From Pseudogemmobacter lacusdianii (GTDB taxonomy: Bacteria > Pseudomonadota > Alphaproteobacteria > Rhodobacterales > Rhodobacteraceae): 64,000 bases of DNA. Position 1 is the first letter of the stretch; the number at the start of each line of letters is the position of its first letter. Both the position numbers and the translations under genes were made by a program. This document shows positions 9,307-18,047 of this stretch, in pieces. The notes under the pieces were generated by a model. It searched no databases, was not told where the DNA came from, and was given only the letters and a program-made list of their open reading frames with translations. Where the stretch lies: positions 124,001 to 188,000 of the forward strand of contig NZ_JAVDBT010000006.1 in the NCBI RefSeq assembly GCF_030848395.1. The letters run 5' to 3'.

Positions 9307-9941
9307 TGCACAATATCCTCGGCATCTCCGCCCAATAGGGCAAATTCAATCAATGTTTGCAGCGTCTTGCGCCGCGAAGTTAGGTCTGGCGCTTCCAGCA
9401 AGGCCTGACGGTCCTCGGGCGAAAACGGCGCCATCTGCGACAGAGCGTTGATCAACATCTCTGGCTCGGCGCCGCGCAGACTGTCCCAATCCGCCGTCAC
9501 GCCTCGAGAGGCGAAATAGCGCGCCAGCAGCGCCATAAAGCCCTCGCGCTCAAAACCCGGATCACTTTCCGCCGCCCCGGTGTCACGCTCATAGCCCGAC
9601 CAATCGACCGCACACCGCCGATAGGGGGCAAACCCGTCGACATCACCCAGAATGCGAAAACGACTGATACCCTGCAGCGTCACCATGTAACGCCCGTCAT
9701 CGGTCTCGGCAAAACTCACCAGCCGTCCGGCACAGCCCACCGCTTGCAAAGCCTCATCCCCTCCGGCCGCGCGGGGCTGCACCATGCCGATCAGACGAGC
9801 CGGGGTCTTCATGCAATCCTCGATCATCGCCAGATAGCGCGGCTCAAAGATATGCAGCGGCAGCCGGGCGCGCGGCAGCAGCAACGCTCCGGACAGCGGA
9901 AAGACCGCAAGGGTCTGCGGAAGATCACCAATACGCATCAT
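9303..9941 (-). CDS. LON peptidase substrate-binding domain protein
   Basis: 212 residues made of a single LON N-terminal domain: [20 protein letters not shown], then the motif YLAMIEDCM and the later [15 protein letters not shown]. No AAA or protease domain is present. Stand-alone LON domains of this length are common in alphaproteobacteria, and a substrate-binding role in proteolysis is assumed but not shown. Two adjacent ATG codons could start it (9941 or 9938). It is part of a minus-strand unit thioredoxin-LON-Trm112, with a possible terminator at 9994 in between. Confidence 0.87.
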   Translation of the reverse strand: MMRIGDLPQTLAVFPLSGALLLPRARLPLHIFEPRYLAMIEDCMKTPARLIGMVQPRAAGGDEALQAVGCAGRLVSFAETDDGRYMVTLQGISRFRILGDVDGFAPYRRCAVDWSGYERDTGAAESDPGFEREGFMALLARYFASRGVTADWDSLRGAEPEMLINALSQMAPFSPEDRQALLEAPDLTSRRKTLQTLIEFALLGGDAEDIVQ

Positions 9942-9993
9942 CGGCCAAGGCTAGGGAGGGCTTGCAAACCAAGCAACTCCAAGAGGGAAAACA

Positions 9994-10020
9994 CGGGCCG
10001 CACCGGCAAGTTACGGCCCG
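9994..10020 (-). terminator. Probable terminator after the thioredoxin-TPR gene
   Basis: CGGGCCG pairs with CGGCCCG over a 13-base loop. On the minus strand TGTTTTCCC follows. It sits 18 bases past the stop at 10038. The stem is short and the U-run imperfect, so read-through into the LON gene is likely. Confidence 0.5.
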
Positions 10021-10037
10021 GCCAGTGACAGACGCCT

Positions 10038-10943
10038 TTAAGCGAAGATCATCGAAGAGAGCTTGCGACGGCCCTTCAGCACGATCGGATCTTGCGGCTT
10101 CAGCGCATCGAAGATGGTGAAAAGCTGGGCGCGGGCCGCACCCTCGTTCCATTCACGGTCACGCCGGAACAGCTCCAACAGCTGGTCCACCGCCTCATCA
10201 ACCTTACCGGCGGCATTCAGCGCCACGGCCAAATCAAAGCGCGCTTGGTGATCCTGCGGATCGGCATCGACGGCGGCCTGCAACTCGGCCTCGGGGCCAG
10301 CATTCGCGGCTTGGCGCGCCAGATCCAACTGGGCCCGCGCGGCCTCCAACTCTTTGGCTTTGGCAATCGCAGCCGGGGCGGCGGCAAGCAAAGCCTCGGC
10401 CTCATCCAGCGCGCCCGAGGCGATCTGGCTGCGGGCAAGCCCGCCATAAGCCAAAGCATTCTCAGGCTCTTCACCCAAGATCGCGGCAAAGGTCTCGATC
10501 GCATCGGCGACTTCGCCCTGCTCGAGCATCTCTTCGGCGGCGGCAATCGCCTCACCCAAGCCATCGTCGCCGCCCAAAGCGGTCAGTTTGTCGATGAAGG
10601 CTTTGATCTCCGAGGCGGGCAAAGCACCTTGGAACCCGTCCACCGGCTGGCCTTGCCAGAAGGCATAGACCGTCGGGATCGACTGGATGCGCATCTGCGC
10701 CGCGATGCCTTGGTTCTTATCAACGTCAATCTTGGCCAGACGCACCTTGCCCTTGGCCGCCGTCACCGCCGCTTCCAAAGCCGGGCCAAGCGTCTTGCAG
10801 GGGCCGCACCACGTTGCCCAGAAATCCACAATGATCGGCACCTCGCGCGAGGCTTCGATCACATCGACCATGAAGCTGGCCTCGGTCACGTCCATGATTA
10901 CAGGAACGGCCGGAGCTGCGGGTTTCTCGCCAAGACCAAGCAT
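10038..10943 (-). CDS. cnoX: Thioredoxin-TPR co-chaperone (CnoX/YbbN family)
   Basis: 301 residues. A thioredoxin domain (about 15-125) with the redox motif WATWCGPCK is followed by an all-helical TPR-like region, the layout of CnoX/YbbN. CnoX is a chlorine-activated holdase that hands proteins to GroEL. This copy keeps both cysteines (CGPC), so it should be a true oxidoreductase, unlike E. coli YbbN, which lacks one. A GAGGA Shine-Dalgarno precedes the ATG at 10943. Confidence 0.88.
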   Translation of the reverse strand: MLGLGEKPAAPAVPVIMDVTEASFMVDVIEASREVPIIVDFWATWCGPCKTLGPALEAAVTAAKGKVRLAKIDVDKNQGIAAQMRIQSIPTVYAFWQGQPVDGFQGALPASEIKAFIDKLTALGGDDGLGEAIAAAEEMLEQGEVADAIETFAAILGEEPENALAYGGLARSQIASGALDEAEALLAAAPAAIAKAKELEAARAQLDLARQAANAGPEAELQAAVDADPQDHQARFDLAVALNAAGKVDEAVDQLLELFRRDREWNEGAARAQLFTIFDALKPQDPIVLKGRRKLSSMIFA

Positions 10944-11016
10944 ATCGTCCTCATTCGTCGGGTGTCGTCAGGTTCGCGGTTTATATGCGCTTTCCATGCG
11001 CAATCGCCAAGGGGCG

Positions 11017-11583
11017 TCAGCCCATTGCGGCGCATTCGGCATGGGCCGGGCAGCTCAGCATATGGTCGTTGACCATGCCCACCGCCTGCATAAAGGCATA
11101 GGTGATGGTCGGGCCGCAGAACTTGAAGCCCTTGGACTTCAGGGCCTTGGACATGGCCACTGAGATCTCGGTCTGGGTTGGCACCTGCGAGGGGCTTTGC
11201 AACCTTGTCTGCAAGGGCTTGCCGCCGACGAAGGACCACAGGAAGGGTGAAAAGCCCTGCTCTGCCTCGATCTTTAGATAGGCTTGCGCCGAGGCGATGG
11301 TGCCCTCGATCTTACCACGATGGCGAATGATGCCGGGATCGGCCAACAGGCGCAGCACTTCCGCCTCGCCCCAAGTGGCAATTTCCTCGGGGTGAAAGCC
11401 GCGAAAGGCAGCGCGAAAGTTTTCGCGTTTGCGCAGGATGGTGATCCAAGAAAGCCCAGCTTGGAAACCATCAAGGATCAGCTTTTCCCATAAAGCGCGG
11501 CCATCCCATTCAGGCCGCCCCCAGTCGGTGTCGTGGTAATGGACGTAAAGCGGATCAGTGCCGCACCAGCTGCAACGCGTCAT
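11017..11583 (-). CDS. tag: DNA-3-methyladenine glycosylase I
   Basis: 188 residues starting at MTRCSWCGTDPLYVHYHD. Tag removes 3-methyladenine from alkylated DNA. Zinc-binding residues are visible at the N-terminal cysteine (C4 in RCSWCG) and in the C-terminal HMLSCPAHAEC. The substrate pocket motif DTDWGRPEWDGRALWEKL and the helix GLSWITILRKRE are typical. I chose the ATG ending at 11583, since the 24-residue extension to 11655 is not family-like. The length is normal for Tag. Confidence 0.95.
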   Translation of the reverse strand: MTRCSWCGTDPLYVHYHDTDWGRPEWDGRALWEKLILDGFQAGLSWITILRKRENFRAAFRGFHPEEIATWGEAEVLRLLADPGIIRHRGKIEGTIASAQAYLKIEAEQGFSPFLWSFVGGKPLQTRLQSPSQVPTQTEISVAMSKALKSKGFKFCGPTITYAFMQAVGMVNDHMLSCPAHAECAAMG

Positions 11584-11716
11584 GATTGGCCTTTGCGTCA
11601 AATTGGCGGGATTTAAACCAGTGTGAGGGGAGCAATCGTCGAAATCTTCACCCAAGCTTTACCGCCCTAGGCCGAAGCTGTCACGCGATGCTGCGGTTCA
11701 GGAATGGGGTGCAGGA

Positions 11717-12586
11717 ATGGGCGTAATGGCAGGTCCCTTGGGGAACGCAGCTTTGGTTGAGCCGGAACTGGCCAGCCCCTTGGCCTGCGCTCTGTCGTCG
11801 ATGGAGCGTGAGGTGCTGACCACCGTCCGCACCGCTCTGTCGCAGCGGCGGATGCGTCTTGCCTATCAACCAGCGGTCTATGCCGCAGACCCTTCGATCA
11901 TCGGCTTCTACGAAGGCTATATCCGGCTTTTGGACGCGCAAGACCGGGTGATCCCGGCGCGGGACTTTATGCCCGTGGTTGAGATGCAAGAGCTGGGCCG
12001 TGAGATTGACCTCGCGGCGCTGCAATTGGGGCTTCAGACCTTACAAGAGCACCCCGGCATCCGCGTGGCGGTGAATATGTCCGCGCGTTCCGTGGGTTAT
12101 GCCCCATGGACGCAGCTGCTGTGGCGATCTCTGCTCAACCACCCCGGCATCGGGCGCGGGTTGATCCTTGAGATCAGCGAGGCCACGGCTGTGCAGATGC
12201 CCGATGTGCTGATCCCTTTCATGAATGAACTGCGCCCCCAAGGCATTGCCTTTACTTTGGACGATTATGCGGCGGGGGCCACCTCGCTACAGCTTCTGGC
12301 CGCTTTTCGCTTTGACATTGCCAAGCTGGACGGCCGCTTTGTGCGCGGGATCGACCGCTACGCCGGTCATCAAAAGATCCTGCGTGGCGCCATCGCCTTG
12401 GCGCAAGAGTTTGGCATGTTCCTCACCGCTGAATCCGTCGAAACCCATGCCGAAGCGGAATGGCTGCGGGACCAAGGTGTGGGTTGCCTGCAAGGCTTTT
12501 TCTTCGGAGCGCCAGATGTTTCTCCCGATTTCGCCGCCTTCTTGGCCGCCCGCCTCTCGGCCGACCGCGCGCTGGACCGCCGATGA
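11717..12586 (+). CDS. EAL-domain protein with partly degenerate motifs
   Basis: 289 residues, essentially one EAL domain without a GGDEF, PAS or membrane part. Recognisable positions: the signature motif reads YEGYIRL instead of xEALLR (Glu kept), NMSARS replaces the usual NLS, LEISE keeps its Glu, KLDGRFV keeps Lys and Asp, and AESVET plus LQGFFFGAP keep Glu and Gln. The DDFGTG loop reads DDYAAGATS, keeping both Asp but losing the GTG. c-di-GMP hydrolysis is possible but unproven, and a binding-only role is equally open. The start may be the ATG at 11726, which has better Shine-Dalgarno spacing. Confidence 0.82.
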   Translation: MGVMAGPLGNAALVEPELASPLACALSSMEREVLTTVRTALSQRRMRLAYQPAVYAADPSIIGFYEGYIRLLDAQDRVIPARDFMPVVEMQELGREIDLAALQLGLQTLQEHPGIRVAVNMSARSVGYAPWTQLLWRSLLNHPGIGRGLILEISEATAVQMPDVLIPFMNELRPQGIAFTLDDYAAGATSLQLLAAFRFDIAKLDGRFVRGIDRYAGHQKILRGAIALAQEFGMFLTAESVETHAEAEWLRDQGVGCLQGFFFGAPDVSPDFAAFLAARLSADRALDRR

Positions 12587-12695
12587 TGGGTGTTTACGCT
12601 GCACTGCCGCGTAACTTTCTTGCGAAAACGTGGGATAAGTCCTAATTCCAAAGCGGGGCGCGGTGGGCGCGGCTCGACCTGAGGAAAGGCATCAT

Positions 12696-13871
12696 ATGAC
12701 CAATGTCGTAATTGTCGCGGCCGGCCGCACCGCGGTGGGGAGTTTCAACGGTTCCTTCGCCAATACCCCGGCGCATGATCTGGGCGCAGCCGTCATCGAA
12801 GGCGTGATCGCCCGCGCGGGCATCGACAAGGCCGAGGTTGAAGAAACCATTCTTGGTCAGGTGCTTACCGCAGGTCAGGGTCAGAACCCGGCGCGTCAGG
12901 CCCATATCAAAGCCGGCCTTTCCAAAGAAGCCAGCGCTTGGTCGCTGAACCAAGTGTGCGGCTCGGGACTGCGCGCCGTCGCTTTGGGCGCTCAGCATGT
13001 CCAACTTGGGGATTCTCGGATTCTGATCGCCGGCGGTCAGGAATCGATGTCGCTCTCGCCCCATGTCGCGCATCTGCGCGCGGGCCAGAAAATGGGCGAT
13101 ATGAACTTCATCGACTCGATGATCCGCGACGGTCTTTGGGACGCCTTCAACGGCTATCACATGGGCCAAACCGCTGAGAACGTTGCCAATCAATGGCAGA
13201 TCTCGCGCGAGATGCAGGACGAATTCGCCCTTGCCAGCCAGAACAAGGCCGAGGCCGCGCAGAAGGCCGGCAAGTTCAAGGATGAGATCATCCCCTTCAC
13301 GGTGAAAACCCGTAAGGGCGATATTGTGGTCGATGCTGATGAGTACATCCGTCACGGCGCCACGCTGGAATCGATGCAAAAGCTGCGCCCGGCCTTCACC
13401 AAAGACGGCTCGGTCACCGCGGCCAATGCCTCGGGGATCAATGACGGTGCCGCTGCGGTTTTGCTGATGTCGGAAGAAGAAGCGGCCAAGCGCGGCCTGC
13501 CGGTTCTGGCCCGCATCGCCTCTTACGCCACCGCCGGGCTTGACCCGTCGATCATGGGCGTCGGTCCGATCTTCGCCAGCCGCAAGGCTTTGGACAAGGC
13601 CGGCTGGAAGGTCGGCGATCTCGATCTCGTGGAGGCGAATGAGGCCTTTGCCGCCCAAGCCTGCGCTGTGAACAAGGACATGGGTTGGGATCCGTCGATC
13701 GTGAACGTGAACGGCGGCGCCATTGCCATCGGTCACCCGATCGGCGCTTCGGGCGCACGGGTGCTGAACACGCTCATCTTCGAGATGCAGCGCTCGGGCA
13801 AGAAGAAGGGTCTGGCCACGCTTTGCATCGGCGGCGGCATGGGCGTTGCAATGTGCCTTGAGCGCGGCTGA
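12696..13871 (+). CDS. phaA: Acetyl-CoA C-acetyltransferase (beta-ketothiolase)
   Basis: 391 residues. The enzyme condenses two acetyl-CoA to acetoacetyl-CoA, the first step of polyhydroxybutyrate synthesis. The nucleophilic Cys is in NQVCGSGLRAVALG (about residue 88), the His in GGAIAIGHPIGASGARVL (about 348), and the second catalytic Cys in CIGGGMGVAMCLERG near the C-terminus. I chose the ATG at 12696, which follows GAGGAAAGG (Shine-Dalgarno), over the in-frame ATG at 12663. phaB follows on the same strand after a terminator. Confidence 0.96.
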   Translation: MTNVVIVAAGRTAVGSFNGSFANTPAHDLGAAVIEGVIARAGIDKAEVEETILGQVLTAGQGQNPARQAHIKAGLSKEASAWSLNQVCGSGLRAVALGAQHVQLGDSRILIAGGQESMSLSPHVAHLRAGQKMGDMNFIDSMIRDGLWDAFNGYHMGQTAENVANQWQISREMQDEFALASQNKAEAAQKAGKFKDEIIPFTVKTRKGDIVVDADEYIRHGATLESMQKLRPAFTKDGSVTAANASGINDGAAAVLLMSEEEAAKRGLPVLARIASYATAGLDPSIMGVGPIFASRKALDKAGWKVGDLDLVEANEAFAAQACAVNKDMGWDPSIVNVNGGAIAIGHPIGASGARVLNTLIFEMQRSGKKKGLATLCIGGGMGVAMCLERG

Positions 13872-13907
13872 TCGCCGGCAAATCTGGATAAAATTTCATC
13901 AATTGGA

Positions 13908-13944
13908 AATCAGGCGCGCAATAATGTTGCGCGCCTGATTGCTT
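13908..13944 (+). terminator. Strong rho-independent terminator between phaA and phaB
   Basis: A 14-bp perfect stem, AATCAGGCGCGCAA with TTGCGCGCCTGATT, closes a 5-base loop and is followed by GCTTTT. It lies inside the 129-base phaA-phaB gap, 37 bases after the phaA stop. Confidence 0.88.
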
Positions 13945-14000
13945 TTGGATAACAGGATTTCAAGAATAGGGGAAATTAACAACGGGTTAGGGAGAATCAG

Positions 14001-14726
14001 ATGGCTAGGGTGGCATTGGTCACAGGCGGCACGCGCGGCATCGGCGCGGCGATTTCAGTGGCGCTGAAGGCTGCGGGTTACAAGGTTGCGGCGAATTACG
14101 CCGGAAACGAAGAAGCAGCGGCAGCATTCACCAAAGAAACCGGCATTCCGACCTATAAATGGTCGGTGGCAGAGTACGACGCCTGCGCTGCCGGCATCGC
14201 ACAAGTCGAGGCGGACCTTGGACCGATCGACGTTCTGGTCAACAATGCCGGCATCACCCGCGATGCTATGTTCCACAAGATGACCCCCGGCCAGTGGAAA
14301 GAGGTCATCGACACCAACCTCAGCGGTCTTTTCAACATGACGCATCCTTTGTGGTCCGGCATGCGCGACCGCAAATTTGGCCGCGTGATCAGCATTTCTT
14401 CGATCAATGGCCAAAAGGGTCAGGCCGGTCAGGCCAATTACTCGGCTGCAAAGGCGGGCGACCTTGGTTTCACCAAAGCCTTGGCCCAAGAGGGCGCGCG
14501 GGCCGGCATCACCGTCAACGCGATCTGCCCGGGCTATATCGGCACCGAGATGGTGCGTGCGATTGATGAAAAAGTGCTGAATGAGCGCATCATCCCGCAG
14601 ATCCCGGTCGGCCGCCTGGGCGAGCCGGAAGAGATCGCGCGCTGCGTCGTCTTTCTGGCCGCCGATGACGCGGGCTTCATCACCGGGGCCACGATCACCG
14701 CGAATGGCGGACAATACGTGGCATAA
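14001..14726 (+). CDS. phaB: Acetoacetyl-CoA reductase
   Basis: 241-residue short-chain dehydrogenase reducing acetoacetyl-CoA to (R)-3-hydroxybutyryl-CoA with NADPH. The nucleotide motif TGGTRGIG is at residues 8-15, NNAGITRD at about 81, the catalytic Ser in SISSINGQKGQAGQ and the YSAAK Tyr/Lys pair near residue 150. INGQKGQ and the C-terminal TANGGQYV are typical of PhaB rather than FabG. It follows phaA but is separated by a strong terminator, so it probably has its own promoter in 13945-14000. A GGGAGAATC stretch precedes the ATG. Confidence 0.95.
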   Translation: MARVALVTGGTRGIGAAISVALKAAGYKVAANYAGNEEAAAAFTKETGIPTYKWSVAEYDACAAGIAQVEADLGPIDVLVNNAGITRDAMFHKMTPGQWKEVIDTNLSGLFNMTHPLWSGMRDRKFGRVISISSINGQKGQAGQANYSAAKAGDLGFTKALAQEGARAGITVNAICPGYIGTEMVRAIDEKVLNERIIPQIPVGRLGEPEEIARCVVFLAADDAGFITGATITANGGQYVA

Positions 14727-14750
14727 ATCCCCTCGCGCACAACATCTTAC

Positions 14751-14776
14751 AAGGCCCGCCCCTGTGGCGGGCCTTT
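14751..14776 (+). terminator. Rho-independent terminator after phaB
   Basis: AAGGCCCGCC pairs with GGCGGGCCTT across a 5-base loop and ends in TTT. It is 24 bases past the phaB stop. Confidence 0.85.
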
Positions 14777-14824
14777 CCCGATGGTGCCTCTCTTGCTACA
14801 GCAATGGCAGTTCAGGAGAGTTAC

Positions 14825-15679
14825 ATGACCCGCGCCAAGGCCACTGCCATCGGTTTCACCGCCATTCTGATGTGGGCGCTGTTGGCGCTGCTGACCATCC
14901 AATCGAGCCCGGTGCCGCCGCTGCTCTTGAACGCGATATGCTTTGGTCTGGGCGGCATCATCGGTCTGATCTGGACAGCGCGGAAGGGCTTCTCGATCCT
15001 GCGCGCGGTGTCGTGGAAGGTCTATGCCTTTGGCACGATTGGCCTTTTCGGCTATCACTTCCTTTACTTCACCGCTTTCCGGATCTCCCCCTCAGCCGAG
15101 ACCGGGTTGATCGCCTATCTCTGGCCGCTCTTCATCGTGCTCGTCTCGGGCCTTTTGCCGGGCGAGAAACTGACCGCACAGCATATCATCGGCGCGCTTT
15201 TGGCCTTCGCCGGGGCGGCGCTGATCATTCTGGCCAAAGACAGCAGCGGTGCAGGCAACGCCTTGGGTTTCCTCTTGGCCTTTGCCTGCGCCATCACTTG
15301 GACCGCCTATTCGGTGCTGTCGCGCCGCATGGGCGATGTGCCGACCGAGGCGGTGACGGTGTTCTGTCTGGCCACCGCGCTGCTGTCGGCGGCCGCACAT
15401 CTGAGCTTTGAAGAGACGGTCTGGCCGGCGGGCACCACTGGCTGGCTGGCGGTGCTGCTTTTGGGTATCGGCCCGGTGGGCGCGGCCTTCTTCACTTGGG
15501 ATATCGGGATGAAAAAGGGCGACATTCAGCTTCTGGGCGTCGCGTCATATGCGGCGCCGTTGTTGTCAACGCTGGTGCTGGTCGCGGCGGGCATCTCGGC
15601 CGCGTCTTGGTCCATCTTGCTTGCCGCCCTGCTGATCGCGGGCGGGGCGGCAATTGCGGCCCGCAAAGCGCGGGCCTGA
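14825..15679 (+). CDS. EamA/DMT-family membrane transporter
   Basis: 284 residues with about ten hydrophobic segments in two five-helix halves, the drug/metabolite transporter (EamA) layout. The first half ends near GALLAFAGAALIILA and the second repeat ends in LLAALLIAGGAAIAARKA. Such proteins export amino acids, nucleosides or other small molecules, and the substrate cannot be predicted here. The ATG at 14825 is favoured by CAGGAGAG eight bases upstream over the in-frame ATG at 14804. Confidence 0.85.
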   Translation: MTRAKATAIGFTAILMWALLALLTIQSSPVPPLLLNAICFGLGGIIGLIWTARKGFSILRAVSWKVYAFGTIGLFGYHFLYFTAFRISPSAETGLIAYLWPLFIVLVSGLLPGEKLTAQHIIGALLAFAGAALIILAKDSSGAGNALGFLLAFACAITWTAYSVLSRRMGDVPTEAVTVFCLATALLSAAAHLSFEETVWPAGTTGWLAVLLLGIGPVGAAFFTWDIGMKKGDIQLLGVASYAAPLLSTLVLVAAGISAASWSILLAALLIAGGAAIAARKARA

Positions 15680-15745
15680 CGCGCGGCCTGCGGCACAAAG
15701 GGGAGGATGGTGCAGGTCTTCCCCTAACACGCAAGCCTGTCGCCT

Positions 15746-15910
15746 TTATTGAGACAGGCGCGTAATCTCTTCTTTCAGCTTCATTTTTTGCTTTTTCCAC
15801 TCGGCGACCTTCAGGTCATCCGACGCGGGGCTGCGTTGCGCATCCTCGACCATGGTGGAAAGATTTTGGTGCTTGCGGCGCAGTTCCTGCAAGTGAGAAG
15901 CCAGCGACAT
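15746..15910 (-). CDS. Small DUF465/YdcH-family coiled-coil protein
   Basis: 54 residues, starting MSLASHLQELRRKHQNL and ending MKLKEEITRLSQ. It is almost entirely helical with heptad leucines. The pattern HLQELRRKHQNL...LKKQKMKLKEEI-like matches the DUF465 (YdcH) family of short coiled-coil proteins, whose function is unknown. A perfect AGGAGG Shine-Dalgarno stands just upstream of the ATG at 15910, supporting real translation. Confidence 0.85.
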   Translation of the reverse strand: MSLASHLQELRRKHQNLSTMVEDAQRSPASDDLKVAEWKKQKMKLKEEITRLSQ

Positions 15911-16010
15911 GTCCTACCTCCTGTGTTGTAGCTGCCACCTCAACAGTGCAGCACGGAAGCTGAGTCGTGTCATCTGATATTCATGAGAGCCGGCAGAAAG
16001 GGTGCCGCGC

Positions 16011-16772
16011 TCAGGCAAAGAGCGGCAAGATATCGCCGCCGTCGCGCAGCACCGCATTCGCCTGTGGCGTATAGCTCTCGCGGTCGCCACTATGCGCGGG
16101 CCCTTGATGGATCACGAAGGGCGCCAGCAGCCGAAAGGCACCCCGCCCGCCTTTGCGCGCGCGCAAGATCACTCGCAAAGGCGCGCGCCCCTCACGCGCG
16201 GCCAAGGGCAGCACCGCGGCCGTGCCCATCTTTGGCGCCAAAGCCGAAAGGAGATCGGGCAGGCTATCCGCCCCTGCGATCAACGTCAGACAGCCGCCCG
16301 GAGCCAGCCGCCGCGCCGCCGCTTCGACCCAAGTCGACAGCGGCAGGCTGACCTGCAAAGCCGTGGCGCGATCCGGTTGCGGTGAGCGCGTCCCCCCCGG
16401 CGGATACCAAGGCGGATTGGCGATCACATGGTCAAAGTCCCGCCGTAGCGCTTTCGGCATCTCGGTCAGGTCACCCTCGACCACCTCAACCGCAACACCA
16501 TTGCGCGCGGCATTGCGGCGAGCAAGCTCGGCATAGGCCGGTTGCAGCTCAAGCCCGGCATGGTGCAATGCCGGCACACGCGCCGCCAAGCAAAGCGTTG
16601 CCGCCCCCGCCCCACAGCCCAGATCCAGCACAGATTGGCCCGAAACTGCGGGACAAGCCGCCGCCAAAAGCACCGCATCCGTCGCTGCGCGGTAGCCCGT
16701 CGCAGGCTGAAAAAGCCGCAGCTTGCCGCAGAGAAATTTGTCGTCTGTCAGCTGATCATCAAGGAATATCAC
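16011..16772 (-). CDS. tRNA1(Val) (adenine(37)-N6)-methyltransferase-like protein (TrmN6/YfiC)
   Basis: 253-residue class I SAM-dependent methyltransferase. The SAM motif VLDLGCGAGAATLCLA is at about residues 48-63, followed by GLELQP and the catalytic NPPWYPP (about 119), which marks N6-adenine methyltransferases. The N-terminal QPATGYRAATDAVLLAA is characteristic of the YfiC/TrmN6 group, which modifies A37 of tRNA-Val1. It is coupled to the upstream DUF2007 gene through an ATGA overlap. Confidence 0.87.
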   Translation of the reverse strand: MIFLDDQLTDDKFLCGKLRLFQPATGYRAATDAVLLAAACPAVSGQSVLDLGCGAGAATLCLAARVPALHHAGLELQPAYAELARRNAARNGVAVEVVEGDLTEMPKALRRDFDHVIANPPWYPPGGTRSPQPDRATALQVSLPLSTWVEAAARRLAPGGCLTLIAGADSLPDLLSALAPKMGTAAVLPLAAREGRAPLRVILRARKGGRGAFRLLAPFVIHQGPAHSGDRESYTPQANAVLRDGGDILPLFA

Positions 16773-16984
16773 GCGCTTGGCTCAATCCCATTGTCCCGGC
16801 AGGTGGCTCTGGCGATGAAAAGATCGCGCTCCGCCACCATAAGCCTTTGCGGCAAAAAACCCAAAGAGCCATCAAGGATGCTCATGTGGACGTCGAGGGC
16901 GAAGGAAGTTATACCCTCCCCGTCGAGAAGGGCCTGAGCGAAAGCGATCACAGTAGGGTCGTTGGTGCGCAAGAGTTCCTTCAT
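16769..16984 (-). CDS. DUF2007-family small protein
   Basis: 71 residues from MKELLRTNDPTVIAFAQALL. The pattern LLRTNDPTVIAFAQALLDG, a short beta-alpha unit and a final RLMVAERDLFIARA, fits DUF2007 (putative signal-transducing protein), a small ferredoxin-like domain of unknown role. It overlaps the methyltransferase start by four bases and is divergent from the polyprenyl synthase gene, with a 55-base shared promoter gap. Confidence 0.82.
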   Translation of the reverse strand: MKELLRTNDPTVIAFAQALLDGEGITSFALDVHMSILDGSLGFLPQRLMVAERDLFIARATCRDNGIEPSA

Positions 16985-17039
16985 ATTACAGGAAATAGCC
17001 GTGCCTGCGCCATGGGGCAAGGCCGTGGAAGGATCGCGG

Positions 17040-18047
17040 ATGAACGCTCAGCCAGACAAACCTCAAGCCGGGCCAGAAGTGCGTATTGCCGCGCATTTGG
17101 CTGAGGATATGGCTGCGGTAAATGCGCTGATCCGCGACCGCATGGCCTCGGAACACGCGCCGCGTATCCCCGAGGTGACGGCGCATTTGATCGAAGCTGG
17201 CGGCAAGCGTCTGCGGCCGATGCTGACCTTGGCCGCGGCGCGGATCTGTGGCTATGAGGGCAACGATCACCAAAAGCTGGCGGCAACGGTGGAGTTCATC
17301 CACACCGCCACGTTGCTGCATGATGATGTGGTTGACGAAAGCGAGCGGCGGCGCGGGCGGCCCACAGCCAACCTTCTGTGGGACAACAAGTCGTCGGTTC
17401 TGGTCGGCGATTATCTTTTCGCGCGCAGTTTCCAGTTGATGGTCGAGACCGGCTCTTTGCGGGTCTTGGACATCTTGGCCAATGCCTCGGCCGTCATTGC
17501 CGAGGGCGAGGTTTTGCAACTGACCGCAGCGCAGGATCTGGGCACGACGGAAGAGATCTATCTGAAGGTCATCCGTGGCAAAACTGCTGCTCTCTTCTCG
17601 GCCGCGACCGAGGCGGGCGCGGTGATCTCGGGCGCGCCCGAGGCGCAGATCCGCGCGCTTTATGATTATGGCGATGCTTTGGGGATCGCCTTCCAGATCG
17701 CCGATGATCTGTTGGATTACGGCGGCTCGGCGGCGGCGATTGGCAAGAACACCGGCGATGATTTCCGCGAGCGGAAGTTGACGCTGCCGCTGATCAAAGC
17801 GGTGGCCGCAGCTGACGCGGAAGAGCGCGCCTTCTGGCAACGGGTGATCGAAAAAGGTGACCAGCGCGAGGGCGATCTTGAGCAGGCTTTGGCGCTGATG
17901 ACCAAGCATGGCGCTTTGACAGCCGCGCGGGATGATGCTTTGGCTTGGTCGGACAAGGCCCGAAAATCGCTTGAGATTTTGCCCGAGCATCCTTTGCGCG
18001 ACCTGCTCTCAGAGCTTGCCGCTTATGTGGTCAGCCGGATCAACTGA
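17040..18047 (+). CDS. Long-chain polyprenyl diphosphate synthase (ubiquinone side chain)
   Basis: 335-residue trans-prenyltransferase. The first aspartate-rich motif is [10 protein letters not shown] and the second is [10 protein letters not shown], with GGKRLRPML and the GDYLFARSF helix also typical. The small residue five positions before the first DDxxD is consistent with a long product, and alphaproteobacteria use decaprenyl or octaprenyl chains for ubiquinone. Its 3' end overlaps the convergent ispE gene by eight bases. The start at 17040 gives a normal-length protein. The earlier in-frame start at 16962 would run into the divergent gene. Confidence 0.92.
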   Translation: MNAQPDKPQAGPEVRIAAHLAEDMAAVNALIRDRMASEHAPRIPEVTAHLIEAGGKRLRPMLTLAAARICGYEGNDHQKLAATVEFIHTATLLHDDVVDESERRRGRPTANLLWDNKSSVLVGDYLFARSFQLMVETGSLRVLDILANASAVIAEGEVLQLTAAQDLGTTEEIYLKVIRGKTAALFSAATEAGAVISGAPEAQIRALYDYGDALGIAFQIADDLLDYGGSAAAIGKNTGDDFRERKLTLPLIKAVAAADAEERAFWQRVIEKGDQREGDLEQALALMTKHGALTAARDDALAWSDKARKSLEILPEHPLRDLLSELAAYVVSRIN

